This document shows positions 23,415 to 34,580 of a stretch of DNA of 64,000 nt, in pieces. How positions within the stretch are numbered: position 1 is the stretch's first letter; each line of letters starts with the position of its first letter. The translations under genes and the position numbers were made by a program. Source of the stretch: Adenophora triphylla var. japonica (taxonomy: Eukaryota; Streptophyta; Magnoliopsida; Asterales; Campanulaceae). The notes beneath the pieces were generated by a model. The model was not told where the DNA came from and searched no databases. It was given only the letters and a program-made list of their open reading frames with translations. The stretch is taken from the NCBI GenBank assembly GCA_022495995.1, contig JAFEMH010000523.1:62001-126000 (forward strand). The letters are read 5' to 3'.

Positions 23415-24226
23415 CAGGAAATCGGTCTTACGTTTGACCGCCGTTGGATGATTTTGACGAAAGATACGGGATCTCGTTATCTTTCTCGGGAAATCGGTCT
23501 TACGTTTGATCGCCGGAAGGATTTTGATGAAAGATACGAGATTTCGTTATCTTTCTCGGGGCACTCGGTCTTACGTTTTTCTTAGGGAAGGATTTTGATG
23601 AAAGATACGGGATCTCGTTATCTTTCTCGGGAGATCGGTCTTACGTTTCTTTGCCGGGAAGATTTTGATGAAAGATACGGATCTCGTTATCTTTCTCGAG
23701 GCACTCGGTCTTACGTTTGACCGCCGGAAGGATTTTGATGAAAGATACGGGATCTCGTTATCTTTCTCGGGGCACTCGGTCTTACGTTTGACGAGGGAAG
23801 GATTTTGATGAAAGATACGGGATCTCGTTATCTTTCTCGGGAGATCGGTCTTACGTTTCTTGCGGGGAAGATTTTGATGAAAGATACGGGATCTCGTTAT
23901 CTTTCTCGGGGCACTCGGTCTTACGTTTGGCTAGCAGGGAATATTTTGATGAAAGATACGGGATCTCGTTATCTTTCTCGGGGCACTCGGTCTTACGCTT
24001 TTCTGGCTGGGGAAATATTTTGATGAAAGATACGGGATCCGTTATCTTTCTCGGGGCTTCGGTCTTACGCTTGATCACGGTAATTTTGATGAAAGATACG
24101 GGATTCGTTATCTTTCTCGGGGCACTCGGTCTTACGTTTTGCCGGGGTAATTTTGATGAAAGATACGGGATCTCGTTATCTTTCTCGGGGCACTCGGTCT
24201 TACGTTTGATCGCCGGGGAGATTTTC
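23415..24226. repeat. ~70-bp minisatellite of hairpin-forming units, 11 copies
   Basis: Eleven units of 68-75 bp, each containing GAAAGATACGGGATCTCG followed by TTATCTTTCTCGGG and ending CTCGGTCTTACGTTTG. GAAAGATA and TATCTTTC (or TTATCTTTC) are inverted copies within every unit, so each repeat can fold into a small hairpin. The array lies between the 3' LTR and the first antisense gene. Confidence 0.9.
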
Positions 24227-24336
24227 TTGACAAGGGGCCGACTTTGGTTATCTTTGGTTAACTCGTCAAGTTCGGGACTAAATTGCAGAGTCCTGGAATT
24301 TTAAGGGGCAAAAGGGTCATTTTGACCTCTTGCAAT

Positions 24337-24380
24337 CCTATCCGCGCGGATAGGGATGTAAAGTCGTGGGTATTAATTAG
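24337..24380 (+). promoter_or_regulatory. Candidate promoter of antisense gene 1 with 18-bp palindrome
   Basis: CCTATCCGCGCGGATAGG (24337-24354) is a perfect 18-bp palindrome that contains the TCCGCGCGGA of the LTR promoters. After a 20-bp gap from the core motif comes TATTAATTAG (24371-24380), a TATA-like box. The first ATG of the antisense gene lies at 24513. The arrangement mirrors the LTR promoters. Function is inference. Confidence 0.5.
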
Positions 24381-24512
24381 GGCCAACGCCCTTTTCTTTT
24401 TCCCCATTCGGTTTACGTAAAATTACGAGAGAGAGAGAGAGAAAATCTGCAAATCCGCCATTGTTGTCCAAAAAAGCTTCGAAATCTTCCGATTTTCTTC
24501 GATTTTCGAGCA

Positions 24513-27428
24513 ATGGAACACGGGGAAGGCGCTTTTCAAGGTCAAGGACGTGGCCCGGTAGCGGAGAGGCGATTGGAGCTTGTCCGAATGAGGAGGCATT
24601 ACAATCTTTCGCAATCGGTTGCGGAGGAGCATTATCCCGATGCTTGGCAACATTGGGCTTCGGATTCGAATCTCCGAACGGTATACTTTGAAACCCTTTG
24701 ATCCCTTTGTTGATTTCTTGTTTGAAATTTGAATTTTGGGTGATTTTTGAATTTTTTTTTTTTTGAAAATTTGAATGATTGATGTTCATTGTCTTGGATT
24801 TGATTTTGATGCTATGCATGTTGCAATGAATTTGTTGGTGTCCCGAATATGCATTTTGCTTGGGAAAAGAATTGGCATTTTTGCCACACATTTTTTTTTT
24901 GTATCCGAAAATTGTATGTGAAAATTCGAAAATTGTGATTTTTTTTTTTTTTTGAAATTGAATATTGCATGTTGATGATGATGATGATATTTTTTTTTTT
25001 GAAATTGAATTTTGATATTGATGAATGATGACGCAATGCATGCATTTTGTTTGGAAAGAATGGGCATTTTGCCAATATGATATGTATGTATGTTTAGGAT
25101 TTTTTTGAAAAGTGGGACGGATTTTTCCTCCCGTTGCATGTAAGATGGATGATATGCATGTATGCAAATTTTTTTTTTTTTTTGAGATGATGCATGTTAT
25201 TTTATGAAAATGGGATGGAGTTTTTACTTCCGTAAGAATGCATCCCTCTTTTTTTTTTTGAATGCATTGGGACTTGCTGAAAACTGTTTTCTTTCATGCG
25301 AGAAAAATGGGGCTATGCTCATTGTATGCTGTTATGCTGTGGAAGTTTCTTTTTTTTTTTAATGTAAATGCAAATGCAATCTTTTTGACATTTTCTCTTT
25401 CTCTTTTTTTTTTTTTATTACAGCGGAAATCGTTTTGTGATCGGAGCAAATTCGAACAAGATGAAGACTCGAGGATCGGTGGAGTCTCGTGATTGACTTG
25501 TGGGACCGGCTTCCGGATGCGGGCCGAGGAGCTTTGCCGAGTCCGAGATGCATTGTTGTCGAGACGGGGCTCGGGAGTTCGTCGAGTGCTTCGAGGGACC
25601 GGTCAAGTTCCCTAAGAGCAAGGGCTTGATGTTTGCTCAAGCGCAAAGATCGTGGGACGCGACCCACACCTTCCACTTCTTCCGGGGCGAGGCTACGCTA
25701 CGCCTCCGACTACGCCGCGATCACGGGCCTGTCCTTTAATGGACGCAAAGATTGAGCGGCGGGATGGCTACAGCCGATGCCGATCTCGTTGTGCTCTTCT
25801 CGGGATTTTCCCTATTCCCAAAAAGGGGATGGGGATGGAGTATGCCGTGGTCTACGGCAAGATCGTGGAGACCATAGCGAGTTACGAGGCCGGGGAGGAG
25901 AGGATAGGCGCCGATCGATTGCCGTGGCCTTCTTGTGGTTTGCTTTCTCGAGCACGCCTTTGGACATGCCGAGGGGACGGCAGCCTTTGCCTTGCCGAGG
26001 TCCTTGGAGGACATGGAGACGGCCTGAGATGTCTCGTGGGGAGAGGCCGGGCCGGCAGAGCTTTACTTTTGTTTCGATAGGTACAATGTAAGGTCAAGGC
26101 CGTGAGCTCCTTGTACCGCTTCGAGTTTGCCCCGGAGGTATAAGCTCTCTTTTGCTTTTCCTCTTTTTTTTTTTTGAGCACGCACTTTTCTTTTGCACCG
26201 GATTGATTGGATTTTTACCTTCGCAGTACGGGCGTTGGAGTTTTTCCACGTCACTGCAGGCGGCAAGCCTGGCGGAGTACGCCGGCGTATCCGGCCATGC
26301 AGCCTTGGTCCAAGCATGCCCGGGAGAAGATAAGCTCCAGTGGGGCGTACGACTCTCGTGTACGCGGATTGCCTTCCTTCGACGGAGGCCGAGACAGATG
26401 AGGGGATGATATTCTTCCCCTCGGGATCGCTTTGAGGTAGCGCACTCGAAGGGCGCCGAGATCCGGACAAGGCAATGGAGGATTTTGAGGGGTCCGACTC
26501 CGGCGATGCCTATTATCTCGGGGAGAGAGGGGCGACGCGCAAAGCATGGCGTGAACTCGCCTTGAGGACACCGGTGGAGCCTCCCGCCGATATGATGCAC
26601 TCCGAGCGATCGGTCCGTGACTGGGATGATTACCGAGTGCCAAAGACTTCTCGGACTTCGTGGCGATTGAGCCATATGCGACATTCGTCTTGAGGAGGCC
26701 GAGGATGCCTCGTGTTTTGGATAGGGAGGGGCTTGGGATCCCGCGGTACCCTGACGGATTTTTCCTATATCCAGGATGGGGTCCGATTGAGGGTGCAGAT
26801 CCCTCACTCGAGCGACTTCCACGAGCTTTCCGGCCTCGTCCGGTATGAAGGTACGGCTTCACCTTTTCCCCTTCTTTTCTTTCTTTTGTTTCATCATCTT
26901 TAGCATCACTTCTTTTTTTTTTTTTTTGACGCTTTTGCTTTTGTGCGCTGAGGTGGTCGTCGAGAAGCCGACGAAGCAAGTGATCGGAGCCAAGAGGTTC
27001 ATCAGAGGATGGTCGCCATGCGGGGCTCCTCTGTGCTAGAGCGAGGCGACCACGGCCGGCGCCCGTCGACGGGAGGCTTCCCTATTCGCTCGTAGACTTC
27101 TTCGTAGACTCCTTTGTCTCCTCTCCTTGATCATCGCGCGGTACCGCCTTCGGATCACGTCATTCTCGGGGATCCACACGGGCAGGGACACGTTTGGCAA
27201 GATGGCGGGTCGTCTTCGTACGTGCAGTGAGTCTCGACGCCTTCACCTTCGGCACGATTTTTCGCAGATCTCGCTTGCCCTATCGTAGCGTGCCTGGCTG
27301 GGTCCCGATGAGCCTCTCTCTCGGGAGACGAGGACGATTCCGAGCCCGAGATTTTCGTGGCTCCCGAGGAGGCGGCCCGAGTCGCAAGAGGGGTTTGGGA
27401 GACATCGGGTGCCGGAGACTCCGATTGA
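24513..27428 (+). pseudogene. Antisense gene 1: plant-mobile-domain (PMD) protein, multi-exon, broken
   Basis: Lies opposite to the host element's own genes. Exon 1 (24513-24680) is open for 56 codons from ATG and ends at a GTATAC donor. Exon 2 starts after TTATTACAG (25424) and runs to a GGAG|GTATAA donor (26137); exon 3 is 26227 (TTCGCAG) to 26850 (GAAG|GTACGG); the last exon runs from about 26953 to TGA at 27426-27428. Exon 2 contains the hallmark block of the plant mobile domain (PF10536): WDATHTFHFFRGEATL, then in another frame DYAAITGLSFNGRKIERRDG, and later EYAVVYGKIVETIASYE and GLAELYFCFDRYNV. The C-terminus is acidic (DDSEPEIFVAPEEAA). At least two frameshifts and an early stop in exon 2 show it is dead here. 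Introns contain long T-runs. PMD proteins occur as stand-alone MAIN-type genes and as extra ORFs in some Tat elements; their biochemical role is not settled. Confidence 0.65.
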
Positions 27429-27780
27429 TTTTTTTTTTTTTGAGATTTGAGATTGAGATTTAGATTTGTACAGCTTATGCACATTTTTTTTTTTGATGTA
27501 ATAATTTAGGATTTTATTTATGTTTGTTTGTTTTTTTTTTTTTATGCACACTCTTTTTTTTTGGAATGTAATAATTTAGGATTTTATTTTATGAATGCAA
27601 TGCAGTATGAATGCAAAGGTTGCATGAGCCTTGGTTTTTTTTTTTTTTTTTGCAAGGGTGTTTGGTATATGGACCGGTTCTGGGGAGGTTTTTTTTGCAC
27701 AAGTTTCGAGCAACCGGACGGAATATTCTCTTTTGGTGTAGCTGACCGTGTGCAAAATTTTTTTTGGAATGAACAATCCA

Positions 27781-27825
27781 TCCGCGCGGATAGGGAATCC
27801 CTTCCGACATTGTCCTTTAATTTTG
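27781..27825 (+). promoter_or_regulatory. Candidate promoter of antisense gene 2 with TCCGCGCGGA
   Basis: TCCGCGCGGA at 27781-27790, then after 23 bp CTTTAATTTT (from 27814), an AT-rich box. The ATG of antisense gene 2 follows at 27917. The first bases after the motif (TAGGGA) are the same as after the motif at 24341, suggesting common origin of the two antisense promoters. Confidence 0.45.
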
Positions 27826-27916
27826 GTTCGCACCGGTCTTGCTTTATTTCAAATTCAAATATCCTCTTCAACCTCCAAATTCAAACACCATTTTCGGGGG
27901 GAAAGAGAGAAAAACC

Positions 27917-29407
27917 ATGGAAATGGCCAAAAATTCTCCAAAATTGTCCAAAGAAAGGCAAATGTTGTTCTTTGAAAAGTTCAAGGAGTGGTGTAGGAGA
28001 TCATGCACGAGAGAAGATCATTCTTTGAAGAAAGGTACAAGGTACGATGCTTGTGGTCTCTCAAAGAATTGGTTCCGGATTATGACCTCTTAAGAGCTTC
28101 TTCTTCGTTTTGGGATACTAGAAGGCATGTCTTTTGCCTTTCCTTCAACGAGATTGTTCCGACTGTCGAAGAATTTCGGGCCTTGCTTGGAGGTCCGGAG
28201 GTGGAAGAGATAGCGGTCCCTTTCGCCCTGAGGGGCTTCTTTGCCGACAGATTGTGCGTCCTCCTTCATCTTTCCCTGAGGAAGCGCAAGGTAGGATCCG
28301 CGGTCCCGATCATCTCGATATTTCCGGTCTTCCCGACAGATTTAGGGGCCTAGGTTTGGTGGATGATGCCTATTGGGATGCCTTTGCACTTTGTATGTTT
28401 GGCACCCGTTCATGGTCTATTCCTTTGGGATCTCGCCATCGGTCTTCGCCGGATGTTGTCGTTCACCGTCGCCCGGCGTAGATGTCGTTCCTTTGATTCT
28501 TGGGGAGACTTTTCATGCTCTCGACAGATTAGCTACCGGACGGCGGTATATGCACGGGGCAGCCCGCTCCTCTCGACCCCGTGGCCGATGGAGCGTTTGG
28601 GGTTCTTCGGGAAACCTCTCGATATGATCGTGCCTTGGACTTTTGCCAGAGAGGTGTCGATGTAGATTTTGATGATCGTGGCTCGTGGGAGCGCTGGATG
28701 GCGGGTCGCCAGCATCAAGATATCGATGGTTGGTGCCTCATCGGGTGGAGACTCGCAGAGTGCTTCAGACGGGTCCCATGTGGTTATGCTTCCGGCTTTC
28801 TCACCCAGCTTTCTACATTCCGGCTCGGTCCCGAGACGCTTTGGCTTGGAGCAGTTCCTTTGGAGGGTTTTGATGATATAGCCACCTGTGGTGGTGGCTC
28901 CTGCTTTCCATGGATGATCCCTCGGTGTTTCCATTTCTTTCCCGAGCATGGAGGTATGATGCCTTTCCTCCTCGGGTCATTCTCAAAGCGTCCGAGACCG
29001 GTGTTCCCGACCACTGCACCTGGATTGGTATGAGAGGCATCCGGGAGAGACTCAGGTGGCTATTTTGAGGCGGCGTGAGGCCATTGTGGGTGCGGAGGAC
29101 CCGACTGCTTCGAGAGGAGGAGGGCCGAGGCGAGGGCCAACCCTCATGACAGAGCGGAGACGCCGTGACCGATTATGAGGCTTACGTCAAGAGACAGGAG
29201 AGGAGGGCTCCTATGCTACCGCCTAGGTTACAGGAGATGAGGGATGACGCTGGGGCTACTAAGGCCCCGACAGAGGCCGGTTTGATAGACCCCTGGCTCC
29301 TATACCGCAGCTTGGTAGGAGGAATACCGACATTTTTCCTGGCTCGTAAGAGAAAGACTCTGAGGGGGAAGAAGAAGGGAGAGGCCAAGACGAGTGGCTT
29401 GGAGTGA
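27917..29407 (+). pseudogene. Antisense gene 2: DUF7745/PMD-like protein, frameshifted
   Basis: From ATG at 27917 (preceded by ACC) to TGA at 29405-29407. The N-terminal part (KERQMLFFEKFKEW, then in the next frame RSFFEERYKV, SFNEIVPTVEEFRALLGGPE) matches the start of the plant retroelement domain family named DUF7745: a charged helix, an ERY segment, a 'PT.EEF..LL' motif. Further pieces in shifting frames (DDAYWDAFALCMFGT, GRRYMHGAAR, RSRDALAWSSSFG) follow the order of that family, and the C-terminus is basic (YEAYVKRQERRA, RKRKTLRGKKKG). At least three frame changes break it. No intron is needed. The family is associated with plant gypsy elements and has no established activity. The call comes from remembered family patterns, so it is moderately certain. 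Confidence 0.55.
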
Positions 29408-29930
29408 CTCCGAGGTTTCCAAGTATCCCTTTTCTTGCCATGACAGACACATTAGTTTGATTATGTATCTTAGTTTTCTTTTAGCAAAGCTGCCGCTGTA
29501 GGAATGAATCGGGCTTAGACTCATCAAGGAGCTTTTAACTTGTAATGAATATTTGAATTGCTTTAGAGTTTTTCGAGACGCTTTCATGGTCTCGATCAAT
29601 TGTATTGATGCCAAAGTATGGCTTTTATTTGTGTTTTAGACCGAACCGTTTCCGCCGCTCTACGTTCCCCTCATTTTGAGGAGCTCAGTCTTCGTAGTTC
29701 AACCCGGTGAACTCTTTTTGTTTTTTTGTTTTTTTGTTTTTTTTTTTTTTGGTGCAACCTCGTTTTTTACCTAGGCCGCCCTTTTCGGGTTTCTAACCTA
29801 GTTGGGTATTACTCTTTAGCACTCTTTTTTTTTGTTTTTTTTTTTTTTTTTTTTGTTTTTTTTTTGCAACCCCGTTTTTTACCTAGGCCGCCCTTTTGTT
29901 TCTAACCTAGTTGGGTATTACTTTTTAGCA

Positions 29931-29967
<37 letters not shown>

Positions 29968-30050
29968 TTTTTTTTTTTTTTTTTTTGTTTTTTTTTTTGT
30001 TTTTTTTTTTTGTTTTTTTTTTTTTTTTGTTTTTTTTTTATGCGTAGTAT
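29408..30050. repeat. T-rich tandem repeat between integrase and antisense genes
   Basis: Two copies of a roughly 110-bp unit containing TACCTAGGCCGCCCTTTT and CTAACCTAGTTGGGTATTAC (29755-29825, 29870-29935), separated and followed by long T-runs with occasional G (up to 29940-30040). Such homopolymers are error-prone in sequencing, so lengths here may be unreliable. The stretch separates the converging antisense and sense genes and could hold their 3' ends. Confidence 0.75.
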
Positions 30051-30219
30051 CTCGCGCAGCCTTGTCACCATTCACCGGGTGTACAAAGGGATTCCCGTCG
30101 AGGTCCGCAAGTTGCATGGCTCCTCCGAGAAGATCTTCTGACGACATATGGCCCGACCCATACAGCTCCCATTTGCCGAGAGGGTTGATACGGACCGGGG
30201 CTTTTCTTTTAGAACGAGA

Positions 30220-30770
30220 TCACCTTCTCGGATCTCCCGATGCTTTACTTTCTTGTCGAAGGCTCGCCATTCTTCCTTGGTAGGCCCGGATGTGTTCCAT
30301 GGCCTTCAGTCGGCGTTCATCTAGTAGGGCCAATTCATCATGGCGACTTTGGAGCCATTCGACCTCGTTGATCCGGCTTTCCAAAGAAGATACCTGAGCG
30401 AGGGGATTTCCACTCGATTGGGAGTACGGCTTCCATTCCGTATGTGAGGGCAAACGGTGTTTCCCGCTTGCCGTTTCCGACCGATGTTCTCAGAGCCCCA
30501 GAGTGCCAAGTGTAACTTCTGCCAATCTCTCGCCTGACACCATCTTCCTGATGATATTTTCCGAGTCTTGTTTGCCGCTTCGACGGCTCCGTTGGTTTGG
30601 GGCCCGTAGGGAGATGACTTGTGACGGGTTATTCGAATTCCGCCGAAGCTTTTCACATTCCCTTCGAAGTGGGATCCATTATCTCGAAATGATTTCTACC
30701 GGCAACCCGTATCCGCACATGATGTTTTCTTTGAGGAAGAGGGCAACTTGCTTTGAATTGAGGATTTTGT
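30220..30770 (-). pseudogene. Partial integrase of the reverse Tat element
   Basis: Minus-strand pieces carry a typical plant Ty3/gypsy integrase core C-terminal half: GYGLPVEI near 30700, then HKSSPYGPQTNGAVEAANK with the conserved 'PQTNGAVEAAN' helix containing the third catalytic residue (Glu), then ALWG, EIPSLR and a C-terminal stretch with ELALLDERRLKAMEHIRAYQ. The zinc-binding HHCC domain and the first catalytic Asp region were not found; upstream sequence leads quickly into non-coding A/T runs (30905-31020). Frame breaks occur between 30453 and 30321. Not functional. Confidence 0.75.
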
Positions 30771-31359
30771 AGGACTTTGCAGAGCATCCTTTCCACTTCC
30801 TTCGAAGAAATGACCAATCAAGGCGTCTCTTTAGGCTCTTCCGCAGCCTCCCAAATTCACATTCGTCAAAATCTCTTCTGCAGCTGGGCTCGATTTTCCT
30901 CTTCCTGACAACCTCGCTTAAAGATTTTTTTTTGTTGTTTGATTTTTTTTTCGTTTAATGTGTCTCGTTTTATCTAATGAATTATTATTAAAAATTTTTA
31001 TTAATTAATTCATCATTAGTTAAAGTGGCAATCAAGGGATACTCGTAAAGGTTCGTCATTTCATCAAAACGAAAGGGGGCATACGCTTGCTACGTACTCG
31101 TAGTCTTCAGCGTAAGGCCAGTCTGACGACCCTAGAGACTCGATCTTAACAAAGAGAGACTGGAGGACTTGTCCTAGATTGACACAAAGGGGCGGGGACC
31201 AATCCAAGCTTGGTGATCATTTCCTCCTTGGTCGCGGACGGCCCGAGAAAGTTTCCCAATTCTTTAGCGGCATCGCTATTGGTGGCCTCATGACTCGGAA
31301 CCGTGGCCGTTTTTGTTTTCCTTTCTCAATTGCCGCTATCATCTCTTGACCGAGCCGAG

Positions 31360-32009
31360 ATCAATCGTGTCCGGCACTGGACTTCTTCTTCGAACAATTG
31401 CCGCATAATCGACCATCCCAATCATCTCGAGGGAAATTCCGTGGCCTTAGCTTTTGGCACTCGCGCCCGAATTCGTGTTTCGGATCTTCCCGGGCAAAAG
31501 AGGGAATAGTGGTTGTGAGCTTCTCGAACCTGCTCCACTGTGTCGCACGCCCGAAGGTATACTCACTTTTCATGGCAGCTGTAGCCCTGTGTATCTTGGG
31601 TAGGTCCAGGAACATTCTACGGACCGGGTTAGCCTTGGTTCCTCCGAACTTGTTGAGGCTATCCTCGTAGCTTTAGCCATCCCGCCGTAGGAGTGGGCTC
31701 GTGATGTTTCCCGGTTGTGTGGGACCCTTTACAAAGTAGTCACCAAATTAGGACCGAAGGGGAGAGATTTAGGATTGTCGACCGGACCTTTCCCGTGGCA
31801 AAGCCTTCAAATCTCTTTCCCTTTGCAAAGGTCCACCTGGGAGGCCTCATATCCTGTGCCGTGGCGAGTATTCTCGTCCTTTCACTTCGATGAGTTTGAA
31901 AGTTCCTTGTTGGCGCTTCCCCAAACCGAGGCCGTAGATAGCTCATTTTTCTCATCATTTTCAAGACCGGTGGGATTTTATCCCGAGTGACCGTCGATCT
32001 ATGTTGCAC
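31360..32009 (-). pseudogene. G-patch-like segment and remnant downstream of protease
   Basis: The minus-strand frame from 32009 contains KMMRKMSYL followed by a Gly/Arg segment and NFQTHRSER, resembling the 'MRKMGYLPGMGLG' G-patch-type segment that follows the protease in Tat/Ogre elements. The remaining sequence to 31360 is frameshifted and unrecognised. The reverse transcriptase expected next is missing. Confidence 0.5.
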
Positions 32010-32850
32010 ACTTGGGCCTTGGGAGGCTCGACCGTGAAGCCCGTTAGCATGTGACCTTCCTCGTCATGTTTGATTTCCATAGGTATTCCGCCCGTATCCG
32101 TGCCCTCTAAAGTGACTAAATCCCCGTAAATGGTCGTCGATCCCCATTCGAGACGAATTTCACACACCGGTGAAGGCTTGAGGCGACCCCTTTGACTTGA
32201 TGGAGCCAAGGTCTTCCCACAGGCATTGAAAGTAATCGGGATGTCGATAACCCGGAATTCCACAGTATCAATTTCTGTCCGAACCAGAGGTCTAAAGTGG
32301 CGACTCCAAGGACTGCCGATGTTGAGTCGTAAGCTTTGACTGTGAGAGAAGAAGGCTTCAAGTCTCGTAGTCTTGATATCAAGCAAGCTCATGATCTTTG
32401 CTGGAAGAATGTTCATTCCTGACCCATTATCAACCAGACCCGAGGGAGGCGTCGTTCATCCAAACTGGACCGTGATGAAGAGAGGCTCATTATGATCACC
32501 CCAAATTGAGGGAGGTCGAGATCTGTGAAAGTGATTATGTTCCCGTAGTGGATGTTTCCAATCAGCTGTACCACATCATCGGGAGTAGCATCAATAGGCA
32601 CGAGAGTGCGAGCCAGGCTTTCTTCCAGCTTTAGCTTATGGGGGTAGGACGAGGTGAGTAGAGACCAGAGGGAAATGTTGGCCTGTGTTTGCTTCAACTG
32701 GGTGAGCACGGGATCCTCTTTTTCGTGGTCCTGGAGTTTCACTGCCTTAGCATAGGGGCGGCGATCTTCTTTTGGTGCTTGATCTCGTGGCCTTCTTATC
32801 TCGCCTTGGGATTTCCTTGGAAGATCTCGCCCGCATCGGGTCAACAGATT
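31990..32850 (-). pseudogene. Aspartic protease region of the reverse Tat element
   Basis: Frame 32844-32413 (minus) has the linker that precedes Tat proteases: QTQANISLWSLLTSS, then VPIDATPDDVVQLIG and ITFTDLDLPQFG. Just past its end the translation reads VDNGSGMNILPAK (about 32445-32400), the Tat version of the retroviral-type protease active site, where other families have DTGA or DSGA. Frame 32416-31961 continues with the second protease half (GDLVTLEG, AQVCNI). A frameshift lies between the two frames. It would cleave Gag-Pol; it is dead here. Confidence 0.75.
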
Positions 32851-34580
32851 AACTTCCTCATCGCCGTCTCTTGACCGGATTTCTTCAATGCCGCTAAGGT
32901 CAATGGGGAGCCCTTTTGGCTATTGGCCATTCTGACGGAGTCTAGCGACAGCAAGAGGGGCCGAGCCGCATCGGCTCCTTCCTGGGCGGCCCTTATAATT
33001 GCTTCCCAAGTCACAGGCTTTTGGGTTTGGGGTTGTGTTGTTGCCTCTTGGATGGCCCACAGAGCTAGGGCGTCCTCCGATTCACTCTCATGGACGGTCT
33101 TGTTCATAGTTATCATGCAACAAGAGTCGCTATTGTCGGGACTCGGCGGCTTTTCGATCTCATCCCCTAGATAGTGCAGCCATTCCGATTCCTTTCGTAA
33201 TACTCGTAATTGGAGATGATTATAGCGTTTTGCGTGGGAGGCGCATCCGGTATCATGCCGCCTAGGACTTCTCCGAAAGCCGACATACATTCGGGAAAGG
33301 TGACCTCTTCTTGGGTAACCCCGACAAGGAGTGTCACTTTGTTCGGGGTGGATTTGATCTAACCATGGTTATTTTCTCATTTGGGCGGATGGGAGTTAAT
33401 TTTCCTCTTTCGATCGATCTTCGACTATCACCCGGATCGGACACCCGAAAACCCCTTCCCCAAAGCATGGTAGGCAAAGTGTTGAATTCTAAGACATCCA
33501 CGTGTTCGTATCCAGAAACTTCATGGCCTTCATGTCCTCGGTCTCATATTCGTCTTCCGAAGTTTCTTCGTCGTCGCTTGGCCGATAACCAACCATTGTG
33601 CCTCGGCTCCCATGGGCTCATTTCTCGCATGATGGTTCCGCATTGTTTCCGGATCGGGGCCTCGCTGACTCTTCACTCGTCATCATCATCGTCATTGCCG
33701 TCATCGGAATCATCTTCCCATACTACCGGGATTTCGGCCGAGAGGGAACGCCGGTCAAACCCGCTGGGAATACGGGTGCGTGCAACCGCAAAAGTTGTCA
33801 TATGTTCCCATTCCCTAAGCGGTAATTGTGACTCAGCCTTTCTCCTCCCGTAAATTGCGGGGAAGAGTGAGAGGGGTGGCACGTATTTGACACTGTGTAG
33901 GATATAGAAGGAATCCTCCTCTTCCGATTCTTCACTGTTCTCTGGATCATATTCGGCTCTCCCAAAGCCAATTTGCAGAAGTGTACTAGCTCCGCATGCT
34001 CTTCGGCCTCTTTGCCGATAAGCCCCAAGACGGTGCTCGCCGGAAACTTTCTTGCTCAATCTTTCTTGACTGCTCTAACCATCTTGTATAAATAGTTCTT
34101 TCATGTTCGAGCGGAATGTTCAGCTTCTTCGGTATCGGCCTTCCCTTCACCCGAAAAGTAGCGGGCCTCGTATTCTTGCAAGGAGTCTCCGACATGAGAC
34201 CAAGATGGGTCGATTCGTTCGATATCCTCGAGGCCGAGGGGGAATCCGAATTCAGATCCTCGACGAGGTTGGCCACGGGTATTTGGGGACCTTCATCGCA
34301 TCTTCATGGTCATGCGAAGATTCTCCGCATTCAATCATATTCACCGATTATGGTTCCTTGGCAATGATTTTTGATCGTGTTAGGCCCTTCTAGGCCTTCC
34401 AACTTTCCTTGCTCTATTAGCCCCTCGGATTGCCTTTTTCAGAGTGAAGCAACCGTCGCCGATGTCCGTGAGCTTGATGAAAGGCACAATACTTTGTAGT
34501 ATCCACGGGAGCATTCGGATTTCCGGGTTGGAAATTCTCCAAAGGCCGTAGCAAGCCTTCTTTCACCTTCCCTAAAGATG
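32841..34580 (-). other. Gag-protease linker region, broken frames
   Basis: Minus-strand frames at 33290-32841 (Ser/Glu-rich, EKPPSPDNSDS) and 34276-33673 (acidic, EESEEEDSFY and a run of Asp) fill the gap between gag and protease, where Tat polyproteins have poorly conserved sequence. No domain was recognised. Confidence 0.5.

Noticed and set aside
25359..27871. Numerous minus-strand frames overlapping the antisense genes
   Set aside because: Arg/Pro/Ser-rich shadows of the GC-rich PMD-type coding strand; no domain, and the plus strand has recognisable PMD motifs and splice sites.
29832..30047. Phe-rich transmembrane-like frame
   Set aside because: Translation of long T-runs, which may also contain sequencing errors.
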